Translations under genes and position numbers: made by a program
Notes under the pieces: generated by a model
What the model was told of the DNA's origin: nothing
Databases searched by the model: none
Seen by the model: only the letters and a program-made list of their open reading frames with translations
Shown here: in pieces, positions 33,234 through 46,545 of the stretch
Layout: each line of letters opens with the position of its first letter
Position numbering within the stretch: position 1 is the stretch's first letter
NCBI RefSeq assembly: GCF_026210795.1
Contig: NC_089447.1
Location: 2,854,501 to 2,918,500 of the forward strand
Direction: 5' to 3'
Length of the DNA stretch: 64,000 bases
DNA from: Rhizophagus irregularis
Lineage: Eukaryota; Glomeromycota; Glomeromycetes; Glomerales; Glomeraceae

Positions 33234-36200
33234 TTATGTTTTACCATCTCCTCTTCCGCGTCCTCGTGAAATTCCATTACCACCATAATGTATTCCACGA
33301 CTTCCATTGCCTCTACCGGGTAAAAAACTATTCCCATTTGACCTTGGACGATAAGAATGATGCGTTTGATTTTGTACACCATATTTTGTAGCACCTGAAG
33401 ATGCTTGTGATTGTGAAATTGGTCGTGCATGTAATTGTGATTGTTGTATGTAACCATTTGATCCACTTGCGCCCCGAGAACGATTAGGAGGTCTTTGATG
33501 GGAACCATTTGGAATAATAGATCCCCAGCCTCTATTACTACGACCCGAATAGCCATTATTATAATAATAAGGGTATGCATTAGAATTATAATATTGTTGT
33601 CCATTCTGTAGCGCCTCTTGATAACGAGATTGATAATTAATATTTGTTCCATGCCTTGATCTACCATTTCCGGTATTCGAACGACGAACAGGAAGCTGTG
33701 GTCGTGTCAAGTTAAGCAAAGAGTTGGCAAGAACGGTCATTCCGCGATAATTTGAGCATCTTGAAATAAATTCATTTAACGATTTATATTAACATAGTAC
33801 TTTCGTAAGATAATGATAAGAATAGCACACAACTTACCTATCGCCCAATGTAGATCCGCCCATAAATGTACAATCGAATACTACATCAATATTATTTTTT
33901 TCAATACCAACGATCGTACCTTTAGATGCAATTGGTACGTTTCCTGAATCTTTAACAAAAACAACTCGATCGCCAAGGTTGAATTTTTGGTTTTGTAAAA
34001 GTGTTGATGCGTGCGACGGCTTTAACAATTGCTTTTTAAAACAAATTTACTCATCAATTTAATTGTCATTATCTAGGAAAAATATTAATAATGAAATTAT
34101 CTTACATATCGCGCCAAATTTTTAAATTCTTCTTGATCGGTAACCATATTTTTAAGGAAATCGTCGGCAGCTTCTTCTATTTCTTGTATTGCTTCCTATA
34201 TCATAAAAAAAACAAAGAATTTCAACGTAAAACCCAAAAAGTGAATAGTTGTTAAAAAGGCGTATTTACTTTATCTAATTGCTCTGCTTCTAATGGAACC
34301 TTCTCGAAATCCCTCACTTCAACGGTTTTAAGCCAATCCTTAATAGCATTGATTTTAGACACGGCCTCTTCTTTCGGATAAAAATCTTCTGCAGTATATA
34401 TTTCTATGTAAACATATTATGTTAGAAGGGTATAATAACATTTATAATTTTCTTTATCACGTTAAAAAATATCCACAGAACAATTACCCTCTTTATCATG
34501 CTTATTCTCTAAACCTTGAATAAATTCTGGGAATTTTTCCTACATATCGTACAAAAATATTTAGTTTAATTATTAATGCCATAATAAAATATTGGAAATG
34601 CTGAAACCAACTTTATATTCTGCCAAAATTTGTATTGCTTTTTCACTGTATTCCCAACCATCCTTATCCTTAATCTTAGCCTTCCTGGTATATCCCAATA
34701 CTTTTTGTTTCTTTGCCTCGAATTTTAAATTGAGACCAAGATTGACTCGTTGATCGGTTGATTTTTGTTCATTTGAATTTGATTTACAAATAACATGTAA
34801 ACTAGCAGTTAACTTGCTTAAAGTTAAACCACTTATACTCAATCTTTTAGCAACAGCAAATGAAGGAGAATATTTAATTCTTGCAGCAAAAGCTTTTGCA
34901 ACTTCTGAACCAAATTCAGGTTCATTCGAGTTATTTTTGTCAATGATCTGAAAAGATTACAAGAGGTAAGAAAAAAATAATCATTGATTAAAATTATAAG
35001 GATCTAATACAAGATAATTACCGCTTTCACAGCCAGATTCTCTTCTGTGTTAGAAGAAACTCTCCCAGGACATCCATAATGGTTATTACCCAAATAGAAT
35101 ACTTCGGTAGCTAACGGAAACTCCTCAGCTAATGGAGCAGCAGGTTTTTCTTCGTACCTAGAATCTTCACATTCAACACTATCGACTGTTATTTGTATTG
35201 CATATTCCTGTTCCTCTTCGAGGAATTCTCTAACTAGAGCGCCATCTTGCTCTTGTTTCATACCTTTTTATTTCCGAAATTATTATTAATATATTCAATA
35301 TTACGTAGAAGTAATTAAGTAATCGTATATGTACCTTTAAGAACCAGAACATGTGCAAAAACATTTACTTTTCCAATTATTGTTCCATATCTTTTACTGT
35401 TATCTTGTTCAAATTTATCGGCCTTCCGTCGCCACTTTTCAGTTATTTCCTGTTTATGTGGAATTTTATTAATTTGCCCGTTATTAAATTCATATCTAAA
35501 TTGTTCATCAGATATAGCTGTTACTTTTCCTTCTTGAAGGAAAGGCCAACCTAACAACATATAAATTATTTGTAAGAATTATTTTAAAGTGAATACTAAA
35601 TTTTCATAATTTAGACGTACCGACAAATATTCTTTCACCAACTTTTTCACGTGCTATATCTATATTTTTCATATCCTTAAATTGGTCAACTATTGAAATA
35701 ACCATAGTTTCATTTCTAAATAAACGTTTAATCTTATTAAATACTAGTTTATAAATAAAATTAAAACCAAGTCGAAATTTTAGAACCTGAAACATACTTG
35801 CTCTCCGAATTAAAAACATTAACCCCATGCTGTAAAAGCTTCGCAGTATGTTTAAGTGTTTGTAATGATGGAAAACCAGGCATGGCTTTAATCCCCAATT
35901 GAACTCCGTCACAAAGCCCTTTTATAATAAATTTTGGACCTTCCAAAGTTGGGACATGATAAACTTCAGTACGACACAAACAATATGGGATATCTAAATT
36001 ATGGATAGGACAATTTATAATTGTTATTGTGAATCTAATAAAAATTTTAAATAGGTTAATGCAAATAATGAGGCTTCACCTGGAAAAAAACCTGGTAATG
36101 ATGAAGGATATAGTTCTTTATAATCTGGATCATACGTAAACAAAAAACTATCACCAAAAGTATCCCTTTTTTTTTCTTCTTCGGTTAATTGATCTTTCCT

Positions 36201-39004
36201 ATCTAATGGATAAGACAATATAAATTATTATGTTTAAGTATAAATTAAGAAATTTTTTCACTTTAAACTCACCCTTCAAAGCATTGATTAACCTTTTTTG
36301 ATTAATGAATGGGATATTAACTATTGCTTCCCATTCTTGCTTTTTACCATTCAAGTCTGTTGTGAAATCTTTTGGATAGAAATCTATTATTGGAGAGTTA
36401 GGATCGGACAATAAATCCTATCAAAAAAGGAGATAAAAGTAATTAAATATTTCAGTTTTTAAAGAGTAAATCATATTTATTGTCGAAAATTTTCAAAACC
36501 ACCACCTGATATGCTTTAGGCAAAAATTTTTTACTCCCTTCGGGCAAAACACCCATTAATTGCTCAAACGGTGTGAATGGTCTTTCCTTGCTGCTAAAAA
36601 ACGAAATATCGATCTTATCTAAATCATACAAATCTGAAATTTTCGGTGAATAGTGGTATGGATAAAACCACCCCCAAGATGCTACACCAAAGTAGTAATA
36701 CCATAGAACCCATTGCAGTCCTTCAATATATGAACCAACTATTTTATCCATGCTCTCCTGATTGTCATAATCAATCTGCAGTTTTTCCCTATAATATTTT
36801 CTTTTCCATTCAATAAATGCCTCATCATCTTTCTTTCTTTCCTTTTCTTGATATGTTTCAGTATCATCCTCTTCAATTACTTCTGCAGCTTCATATTTTT
36901 TATAAACTTCCTCTCTTGTTTCTCCACTTGACTCTTCTTCAGAGTCATATTCAACGAACAAATGTTTGTTTTCTCCATCTTCAAGTACTGATTGATGAAT
37001 TTTCAATTCTTCAGCAAGTTTTTTTATAAAAGCGCGATCACGTGCAGGATAATCAGCCGGAAAATGATGTTTTGTGCGTGTTTTAATCAATTCTTTGATC
37101 TGATTATATATTTCTCGTTGTTTTGGTGTTAGAACTATTGTTTTTTTTTAAAAAAAAATAATAAAAGGTTTCAATATAATAAAGCTTTCACTATTTAGAA
37201 ATGTATAATATTCATACCTAATTTCTCTTTTCTCTTCTTCTCTTCCATCATTTCTAAATGTTTCTTCTGCTTTCCTTTAAACCATTTTAAATCTACAAAT
37301 TCACCTTCGTAAACATCTCTTTCAAAAATTGTTAATTCTCTAAATATCATCTCAAGTCTTTTCACATCTAATAATCCTCCGTCATTAATATAACCGCCTT
37401 TAAATAAAAATAATTAAAATAATAACTAGGAATATATAAATCAATAAAGTTAATTATTACTCACCAGCAGCCGGTAAAACTTTTTTGTATACGTGAAACA
37501 TCAATCCAAGTGCCCCTTCAGCTATATGAAGGTTGGGCAAATGTGGTAAAAAATCGTTACCAATAAATAATGCCAACAAAATGAAATCGTCTATTATTCT
37601 TTCGAGATTATATTCAAAAGAAAGTGTTTCCTTAAGTATTGAAAATTCAAGATCCAAATATTCACGCAATAATGATAAATGCATGAGAAAAAAATTTTGA
37701 GATTCGACACGTCTGATATGAATCATAAAGAAAATTAAATCTAAGGAATTAAATAATATATTAACTTCTCGACTTATCTTATTTAACCTACCCTTGTTTT
37801 TTCTTTTTACTTGATCCAAAAGTAACCTCTTCTCTGAGTAAAGCAAAATGTGGATCATGACTTAAAAGTCCAAGCATAATTAAATCTGCATCTAATCCAT
37901 ATAAACAATGTCTGACATTTGGATTATAATCTACTTGGGCTTTTGTGTTACGAATATATTCCATGATTTTATGTTCTCCTTCACCTGGTACTTCGTGGCC
38001 TGATAATACTACTTTAATATTTCTCCAATTTGAGTCTTCTGTCACTTTCTTATTTATAAAATATTTGAGTTGATGTGAAAGTTTTGTCATAAATTCGGTG
38101 CCTAGCGAGTATTATATAACAATGGTTTTATTGAGTGTACAAGAAAAGAAAAGAAGATTTTAACGGTTGAAATTATGAAAGTCAAACCTGGTGTAATACA
38201 ATTACTATCAAAAGGTGCCTCCTGAGATGATTCTTCACCTCTAGATTCGGCTTTTTTAGCGGCTTCAGCAGCAGTTCTGAATCGTCTAGCACGTTGTTGA
38301 TTCATTTTAGCCCTTGGGGCAACGCCTACGTGAATATCCAATTCGATTTGCAATTTATTAATTATAATGTTAAATGTATTGTACATTGTTCAAATAAATA
38401 CCATCAACGGCCATAAAAAATAGTTGTTTCGGTTTTATTTTGGTAAATAAATGATCGATATAATTAAATATTTCTATGAAAATTTTGTCTTCGGAAACAC
38501 GGTTATGAACATCCATATCATTATTCGAATGAGAACAGTTGTGAATAATGCCATTCATATCAAGGTATAAATTATCTACAAATATTTATGGTAATAATAT
38601 TTTGGACGATAAAAATTATTGAATTGTTAAAAAAGAAAAAAAAATATTTCTTTAAAGCTAACAATGACAACGAAACAAAAACATACCGAATTCTGGGATC
38701 CTAAAACCCCACCCGAAAAAAATGTAAAAAGAATATAAAATTATTAATGATACAAAAGTTAGAACTATATTCATAAATATATACAAATTGTCATTTCTCA
38801 ACAATTTTTTTTGTTAGAAGAATAAAAAAGGTCAATTTGCCTATTCTCGGTAATCAGCTGGCTGCACAACGGATATCTTTCACTATGAAATTACAAAAGA
38901 TGTGTAGCAATGTAGTAAAATATTTTAAAAAATTTTAATATATACAAATTTAATTTTAAATGGTAAAGTTACCTCATCCATCGAAAGAACTTTGGAATCC
39001 CCAT
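33234..39004 (-). CDS. XRN1: XRN1/Kem1 cytoplasmic 5'-3' exoribonuclease
   Basis: Twenty-one exons join in phase to 1384 aa: 39004-38973, 38882-38841, 38700-38687, 38575-38402, 38325-38188, 38101-37792, 37712-37465, 37397-37218, 37134-36506, 36417-36273, 36202-36080, 35993-35787, 35743-35621, 35550-35335, 35263-35022, 34947-34612, 34539-34488, 34403-34270, 34195-34106, 34031-33838, 33759-33234. The N terminus MGIPKFFRWMSERYPLCSQL and LYLDMNGIIHNC match the XRN nuclease. Catalytic acidic motifs are present (GHEVPGEGEHKIMEYIR, YGLDADLIMLGL, GNDFLPHLP). A Xrn1-specific middle follows (ASWGWFYPYHYSP, then PFTPFEQLMGVLPEGSKKFL), then the SH3-like region and an RG/Gln/Asn-rich tail. XRN1 degrades decapped mRNA in the cytoplasm. 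Exon 3 is only 14 nt, and intron 2 begins with GC, not GT. Somewhat shorter than yeast Xrn1 (1528 aa). Confidence 0.95.
38687..38700 (-). other. 14-nt microexon of XRN1
   Basis: The exon G-ATC-CCA-GAA-TTC-G encodes the IPEF of the conserved N-terminal stretch and is flanked by a TTTTAG acceptor and a GTATGT donor. Skipping it would shift the frame. Confidence 0.82.
38701..38840 (-). other. GC-AG intron (XRN1 intron 2)
   Basis: The only junction that keeps the conserved ENRIPEFDNLYLDMNG reading ends exon 2 at GAGAATAG and begins the intron GCAAAT; the acceptor is TTTTAG. A GC donor after AG is the usual form of non-canonical GC-AG introns. Confidence 0.8.
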
Positions 39005-40775
39005 TTTTCAGTTTTGTGATAAATGTTACAACTAAATACTATTTAAATTCGTCGGATCGTGTGCTTTTGTAGCTTCTCACTTAAACCTTTCTATACTCCA
39101 AATCGCTATTCTAAATCCGAAATCAAGACAACGTCTCTCTCTTGCTCTTCACAGGTTTTAATAAAACTTGGGAAATTGGCATAACTTAAGCTCAAATAAC
39201 GTGTTCACCGTTTGTTTTATTTCATAATGTCTGCATCTAAATTTCAAATACTAAATAAATTATGCAATAATGATCGGCTTTAACAATATATTTTATGAAG
39301 AAATGCTATATGATTTATGTATATACCTTATGATTTAAAAGGAATATGTATTAATTTTTTTATATTATATTTACAAATTTACAATTACAATAATTACAAT
39401 GATAATAATAGATGACAAAATTTAATTAAAAAAGTAATTAACAAATGATGATTATGAAAAAAAAAATATTTCTTTCTTCAGAGAACGATAGCTGTTTTTT
39501 TTTCCAAGAGAAAGTTCCAAAAATTAAACACCATCATGTTGGTTATGAAGGTTAGAATATATTTTATTTGATAATAGGAATGGATCTCCTCATGAGCAAT
39601 TCAAAATAATGAAAAAATCCGAATTACCTTTATAATAAATCCTTCCGTTTAGACAGGTAATCGTCGACTACCGTAAATACTACAAATAATTATTGAAAAT
39701 CCCAATCTATCGCACTTATCTCACCAAATTACAAACATAGTTATTATTTGATAATGCTGCGGAATTATTCTAATTGTATAATACAGAATAGAAAGAATGT
39801 TTGGTAATAATATTGTAATAATTAATTAATCAAATTATCAAAATTAAATGGTAACTACTATTTTTGGGATAGTCACTAGATTATTATGCAAATTCTAATA
39901 TGTAATTTGGAACTTTTATTACGTAGACTGTTATCAGCTATCAGGCTATGACATGAGGGCTTAAACAACCACAGGAAAAAAACTGGTTGAGGGAAAGGGT
40001 GAAAAGGGAGAAATTTGTGAAAAAATCATTAAATGTAATACCTATTCACGTGAGAGAGTATTATATAATAATTAATGTTTCATGTGCAAAAATGAATGGG
40101 CCACAATTTCACATAATCTTCACATTCCGACTCAAAAACATAATCGTGTTGCAGTACAAAAGGAACACAAATGTTGGAACTTGCTATTTTGATTCTCCAT
40201 TTAGATTGGGAAAGTTAAAAATCTACAAAATCAAATGTGATCCTTATCAAGTTAACGGAAATGATCATAAAGTAGACAGGATAAAAAAGGATTAATGTCA
40301 GATGGCCTTTATGTAAATTTGAATTTTTAGCTAAAAATCAAAATAAACAAAGTGTCAACTTTATACTGATTGTGTTACCTAAATTGTCGCACTTTTATAT
40401 AAACTTTTGACCTTATATATCTCCACTTCCGTAATCTCCCCTAAACCACACCTTCGAGACAAGTACTGCAATCCCGTTAATCCTTTTTCCATTAGCTTGT
40501 AATCTTTCTTTATATTCGCAAAGCATAAAATAATATCAAACTCATCATATTAACCTCCTACCAAAATCTTGTCTCCCGTTTTCCGATTATTAATTGTTTA
40601 TTTCTCCTACTTATTTCTCTATTTAGGATACTCTACCAACTTAAGATCTTTAATAAAAATTTTAATTAATTCTTACAAATAGTTTATACGTGTATTTAAA
40701 AGAGGTACTTCCAGTGAATGTCTAAGGGTATTATATAATTAACTCTTAATAAAGATCTGAAAAGGAGAGAAACTG
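39005..40775. other. divergent intergenic region between XRN1 and the coiled-coil gene
   Basis: About 1.8 kb with no convincing gene. An ORF at 39987-40295 has no recognisable content. A TCACGTGA site lies at 40046-40053. Pyrimidine tracts near 40410-40620 fit a promoter or leader of the downstream gene. Confidence 0.45.
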
Positions 40776-42948
40776 ATGATGAATCGTGATCGTAGTTCAA
40801 ACTCTGTCAAAGTTCGTGGTCCACGAGTTAAAACAAATATTAGTAGCTCTAAACTCGATATTCCGACACAGCCACCTCCACTTGTGCGCAGCAACACTTT
40901 ACCTCCCAATCACACAAGCGTTCCTCGCGTTCCTCGAAGTCCTCGCAGTAGTTCAATAGGATTGTCGGATAAAGAGAAAGCTAGGTCTGATGATGGCTTC
41001 CATTCTGATTCCGATAAAGATAGTAACCAATCAGCAAATTCGAGTATAAGCATACATAGTAGTAAAGGATATCTTACTAAATCTCCCTCAATCAAGTCTA
41101 ATGTTGTCGCAAAAGTACGCCCAAAATCCTCTCTTGGAACTATGTCGGATAATTCATCATCAGATAAATCAAAAGTAGAACTTGATATTGCTACTTTAAA
41201 TCGTCAATTTAAAGCCGATAAACAAGCAGAAGAAGCAAAGAAAAATAGAAAGGTGAGTAAATGGTGTATAATGTGACTGATAAAATAATGCAATGCTGAT
41301 CGTCAACAAAATTGCTGTTTAGGTTTCTCTATTTTTTCCGATATATTTTTGTATGCACATAATCATTGAACTTCTTTCAATCTAGCTACTATTTTCTTGA
41401 TTTACCTGCTGCTTTGATTTTTATAATGTATATAATATATTTAATTTAAATATGATAATTAATTGGGTCGATAGGTCAAGAAAACAGTAGCAAATTGGTT
41501 TCTTATAGATTTATTTCAAAAAGATATACGTGTGTATAAAAAAGAGACTAATAAAAAATATTCTTCTATTGATTTATCTCTTTCAGATTCAAGATTTGGA
41601 AATATCAATACAAACATTGACGAAATTTAATGCTGAATTGGAAGCTACTAATAAAAAACAAGCTGCAGAAATTCAAGAATTGAAAAGAAAACTTAATATG
41701 TATGTAGGTTATATATTTAGTACGAGAGAAAGAACCTGAATTTATATATACATATTTTTTATTAAACTTTTTAGTAATGACTCATTCATGTCAATATATG
41801 AATCCGATGACGATGACGAAGTATCAACAGAGGTACGGTTTTATTATATATTATCTAATTTCAGAAAATGCTAGAAATTTGTTCATAATATAAAAACCAT
41901 CCCTTCGATAAGACTGATTTAGTAGAAATTGGAAAAGATAATGACGCTCGATACCGTCAAATATGTATGATGATAGATGAGCTAATTCAGAAGGCAAATG
42001 ATGCTATTGCATATAAGTCAAAAATAGGGGGAGGTAGTAAAGTTCTGACAAATGCTCAATTAGGTTCGTTATAATTTTTTTGAAAGTTCATGCAATATTT
42101 TCAGATTTTTTTTTTTACAAATATATTTTATTTCCATTAATTCTCTGTTATTATTTTGACTAGATTCTGATATCGTGAAGTTTCAAAATCCTTACACGGA
42201 TGAATCACCTAAAAGCTTAGAAGTTATAAAAGAATCGGATTTCAATTCAGAAGAGAAAATTAACATTTGTACAAAATCGAATTCGAGTGTAGTTAATGAA
42301 CAAACATTTGTAAATGATCCGAAGATAACAATCGAAAATGACAATGCAAATTCTACGGTTCAACCAAATAATTTATTTTTGGCTGAACATGAAGAAAAAA
42401 ATCAATCATTGCAGGCTAATATAGAACGTGCTCGTACAGTAGCAAATGAACTTTTGTCTCTTGAAAAACAAGATAATAATGTAAATAATACTCCACATAA
42501 TTCCGAGCGTAAAGGTCTTGGAATACTACTAAATGGGCATTCGCTACATAAAACTCCTAGTTCTATTAACGGTAGTGATTCGTCACAACCTTCTCCTAGG
42601 ATGCTCCTCTTATATGAACTTCAAGAGTCATTGGGAATTGGTGATGCGGAATCTTCGAAATATTTGAAAGAGAATCGTAGAAGTTTACCAGTGATGTCAT
42701 CAAGTAAAATTAACTTTATCATTTCACCTTCTGAAGAGGAAGCTGTTTCAAGACCGTCGTCACGAAGTCAAACTCAATCTAATAAACCGAATGTTTATCG
42801 TCGTCGATCTTCACCTAATTTTAGAACTCAATCAATGTCGAACATATCAATTATAAAGGAGAATGATTCGATCTTGAATTCTCTTCCACATGGTTCTGAT
42901 GTTGAGAAACGTTCAATATGGACTTTTTTCTATAAAAAAACCTTTTAA
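40776..42948 (+). CDS. Ser-rich coiled-coil protein of unknown function
   Basis: Five exons (40776-41252, 41587-41699, 41775-41832, 41913-42063, 42164-42948) join in phase to 527 aa. The start is the first of an in-frame Met-Met pair. Residues 1-120 are basic, Ser/Pro-rich and disordered. A short coiled coil covers about residues 135-195 (LNRQFKADKQAEEAKKNRK, then LEISIQTLTKFNAELEATNK and AAEIQELKRKL). It is followed by an acidic patch SIYESDDDDEVSTE and a helical segment RYRQICMMIDELIQKANDAI. The rest is Ser/Asn-rich with a final RRRSSPNFRTQSMS-like basic patch. No enzyme motif, signal peptide or membrane segment. The layout suits a cytoskeletal or cortical scaffold, but no family was recognised, so no function is assigned. 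The exon 4 acceptor (ATAAG|ACT) is the only phase-compatible choice and is weaker than the others. Confidence 0.75.
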
Positions 42949-44759
42949 TTTTTACTTTAATATGGCTTTTTAAAAGAACATTTAAGAGCAAGGTATAATA
43001 TATCGATATTTTTGATGCTGGTACTTTTATCCTCTTAATTTTGAAAAGTTTGGATATTATAAATATATGCATATTCTTTAATTATAGAGTTGCTTTCCGT
43101 GACATATAGAACAAAAAAAAACAATTAAATAATAAAAAAGTGTAATTAATTGGCGGGAAAAAAATTTAAGGGTTTATTTATATTGCATTTATTTAGATGC
43201 TTAATAATTCTTTTTTTTTTAATATTCTTTTTATATTAATGATGTTTGTAACAATTTGTTGAATTCTGTATGGTAAGAAAAAATTATCCTATTAAAACTC
43301 CTCTTTATTAATTTATAATTGTATTTCATTTAAAGATTGATCATTTGCCCTTTTACGTGGTTCGTTATTATCATAAAAATGGAACAAGCACGAGCATAAT
43401 AAGTTGATTAATTGTTATAACCCAAATTATAATTAATAAATTTAATTTGATTACGTAAGATAAATAATATTAATGGTTTAGTTTAACTTTCCTAAATTAG
43501 ATTAGATCAATCAGATCTATTGGTAGTACAAGATCTCGGGTTTGTGATATAAGCTTCTGTAAATTTCAAAAAAAAAAATTGTATTATATTACCTACCATA
43601 TATAACAAGTTATTAAGAAATGAGAATGTGTTTTTAAAGAGCAAATGTCAACTATAGAATAAGCAAGAAGGTGCAGAAATGACACGTTTTATGCCAAATA
43701 GGTGAACATCCAATGGCACATGTAATAGCCACTTGGGACACCCTGATAATTTCCGATAACTCTATTTTTTAATCCTGATTTAGATGTTTATTAAACATAA
43801 AAGTATTAAATAAGAATTTTTCACATTAACCGTTAAAAAATAAAGTTCTTATAATTTACTAATAATATAAATTTCACATGATAATTTAACGCCTTTGATA
43901 TGATTATGTGACATCATTGAAGAATTTGTAAAAGTAGAAAGGCGGAGAAATAAAACAGATGCACAGATGCACTCTGTGGGAAATCAACATAACCAACTTT
44001 AAAAAGCTCCTTTTAGATCAAATGATTTGTAGAAAATATCTCAATTTGTACAGAATTGGACATATGAAAATCTACAAATTCAATTAGTTGAATAAAATTG
44101 AAATATGGCGCAGTTAATAAACTTAATAAATTTACTAACCTAAAAAGCGGGCCCAAGCCCCAGGTTAATAAAAAAATTGATCATATGTGGGTATTTTATT
44201 AGATATTAACAAATTTAACATATTAAATTTATCAATAGCATTGACTTATAATTTCTGACTAACTTCTTAAATTTTTGTTGCTGGCTGTCAAATTTTTTTT
44301 TTAAAAAAAAGGAGAAATTCCTTCCTTTACGGTGTATCCCCCCGTAAAGTTCCTCACCTAGCGTTACCTTTTTTGAAATTTTTTTATATCACAGACTGGT
44401 ACTTACCGGTATTATAATTTTATTATCACAACATAGAAATTTATAAAGCATTTGATTAACTTTACTCTCCTTTTCTAAAGAGACGAACTATTTTTTTTTT
44501 ATTTTCCTCCCCGACTTGACCAAAAAAAAATTTTTTTTTCCGAGGTTATTAATTAGCTGTTAAGCACGCTATTTATTGAATAAAAAGATAAATTACTACT
44601 TCGCGTTTTGCGCGTCATCTAACCAAAGGAATTTAATATAAAAAAGACCATTTAACCTTTTTAAAAAGAAAAATCAGCTGTTTTGAACTCAACCTTTTTA
44701 CATTAAGTTATTTATATTATAACAACTTAATTTAGTATATAAGTTTTTCTTTTACAAGG
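42949..44759. other. intergenic region upstream of PKA
   Basis: 1.8 kb, AT-rich, no gene seen. A small GC-richer hairpin-forming stretch lies at about 44137-44168 ('taacct...aggtta' arms around 'gcgggcccaagcccc'). Homopolymer and pyrimidine tracts precede the PKA start. Confidence 0.45.
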
Positions 44760-46545
44760 ATGACCTCCCTCTTTCCAAACAAAAAGAAAGATAAGACGGT
44801 TAACGGCAACAATACTAATGAGACTGTCAATGGACCAAGTTCTGAGACTGCAAACTTTCCTAATACTTTGTCAAACGGCAACCATCAAACATATCAAAGT
44901 GAAGGAAATGATAATGATAGCGGAACTCAGCAACCATTAACAGTACGACAGCCGACTTCACCTAGACAGCCGCAAACTACACAAACGCAGCCTAGTTATA
45001 TCCAAAGACCTTCATTTGGCCTGATCGATTTTATGTTATTAGAAACTTTAGGTAAATGCTCTAAAAGAATTTTTAATACCTTTAATCTGATTTAATTAAA
45101 TAGTCAATAAACTTTTTATTGAGAATTAAAAAGAAAAAAAATATGATTTAATTGCATCAACATTGGTAGTTATAAGTGAATGTTCATTTAGTTACTTTAT
45201 TTCAATTGTGATACATTGATTGATTAGCAAATTAATTAAATTAATTTTTTGGATACTTTATAGTGATTAGTGATTATCAACATATCCATCTATTTAATTA
45301 TTAATAATTTTGTAATTAAATAATAGGAACTGGAACCTTTGGTCGTGTGTTTTTGACCAAATTTAAACACACAGAAAATTATTATGCAATGAAAGTATTG
45401 AAAAAAGTTGAAGTTGTACGGCTCAAGCAAGTTGAACACATTAATTCTGAAAAGTCAATTCTTAGTCAAGTTCATCATCCGTTCATTGTGAATTTGTGAG
45501 TTAATCATAAATATTTCGTTAGTGTCAACTTTCATTAATTACTATTAATAAAAATCAAATGACATAAACTGACAAAATTTTTTCGTATTATTCCGAAGAT
45601 TTTGCACATTTCAGGATGATCGAAATTTATATATGCTATTGGAATATGTCATTGGTGGAGAGCTTTTCTCTCACCTGCGGAAAGCTGGGAGATTTACGAA
45701 TGATATGACCAGATTCTATGCAGCAGAAATTGTTCTTGCTATTGAGTACTTACATTCTAACGATATTATCTATCGAGACCTTAAACCCGAAAATCTGTTA
45801 TTAGATTCAAGAGGTCATGTTAAGATAACTGATTTTGGATTTGCAAAGAGAGTCGAGGATCGGTGAGTTAAAAATTATCGAATAATAATTATTAAGACAA
45901 ATTTATTTATTTACGAGTATATAAACAATAAATAAATAGTACCTGGACATTATGTGGAACACCTGAATATCTAGCACCAGAAATTATTCAAAGTAAAGGC
46001 CACGGAAAGCCTGTGGATTGGTGGGCACTAGGGATCTTAATATTTGAAATGCTAGCAGGGTAAAATTTATTTATTTATTTTTATTCTGTTTGTATAAAAA
46101 TTATAAATTTTCCATTTTTTAATGTTTACTTATTTTTCTTTAAAAAATTGTAATTTTGGCAATTGTTTATAGATATCCACCATTTTTTGATGATAATCCA
46201 TTTGGTATTTATGAAAAAATCCTTGCGGGCAAAATACAATTCCCATCACATTTTGACCCAAATGCAAAAGATCTTATTAAACGTCTCTTAACATCTGATC
46301 GTACAAAACGTCTTGGTAATCTCCGCGGAGGAAGTGAGGATGTAAAGAAACACAAGTGGTTCCGAGGTGTTGATTGGCAAGGCTTGTATGACAGACGTGT
46401 AACAGCTCCAATTGTTCCACCATATCAACATCCCGGTGATACTGGTAACTTTGAAAAATATCCAGAACCTACAGAAGATATCGGTGATCTTGGTAGAGCT
46501 ACGTCAGGTGCTGATCCATATCGGCATTACTTTACAAATTTTTAA
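44760..46545 (+). CDS. cAMP-dependent protein kinase (PKA) catalytic subunit
   Basis: Five exons (44760-45051, 45327-45495, 45599-45862, 45940-46059, 46173-46545) join in phase to 405 aa. A variable Thr/Gln/Asn-rich N terminus of about 85 residues precedes the AGC kinase core: [11 protein letters not shown] (glycine loop), YYAMKVLKK (catalytic Lys), [21 protein letters not shown], activation loop [17 protein letters not shown] with its phosphorylatable Thr, and [20 protein letters not shown]. The AGC tail ends in FTNF, the hydrophobic motif that closes PKA catalytic subunits (mammalian FTEF), with [11 protein letters not shown] before it. It phosphorylates R-R-x-S/T targets when cAMP releases the regulatory subunit. 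Codons split by introns rebuild conserved residues, which supports the model. Confidence 0.95.

Noticed and set aside
39987-40295. 102-aa plus-strand ORF between XRN1 and the coiled-coil gene
   Set aside because: No recognisable domain, no splice or promoter context, biased composition typical of chance ORFs.
44137-44168. Hairpin with TAACCT/AGGTTA arms around a GC-rich loop
   Set aside because: The arms are only 6-7 bp and there is no terminator, tRNA or element context; probably chance.
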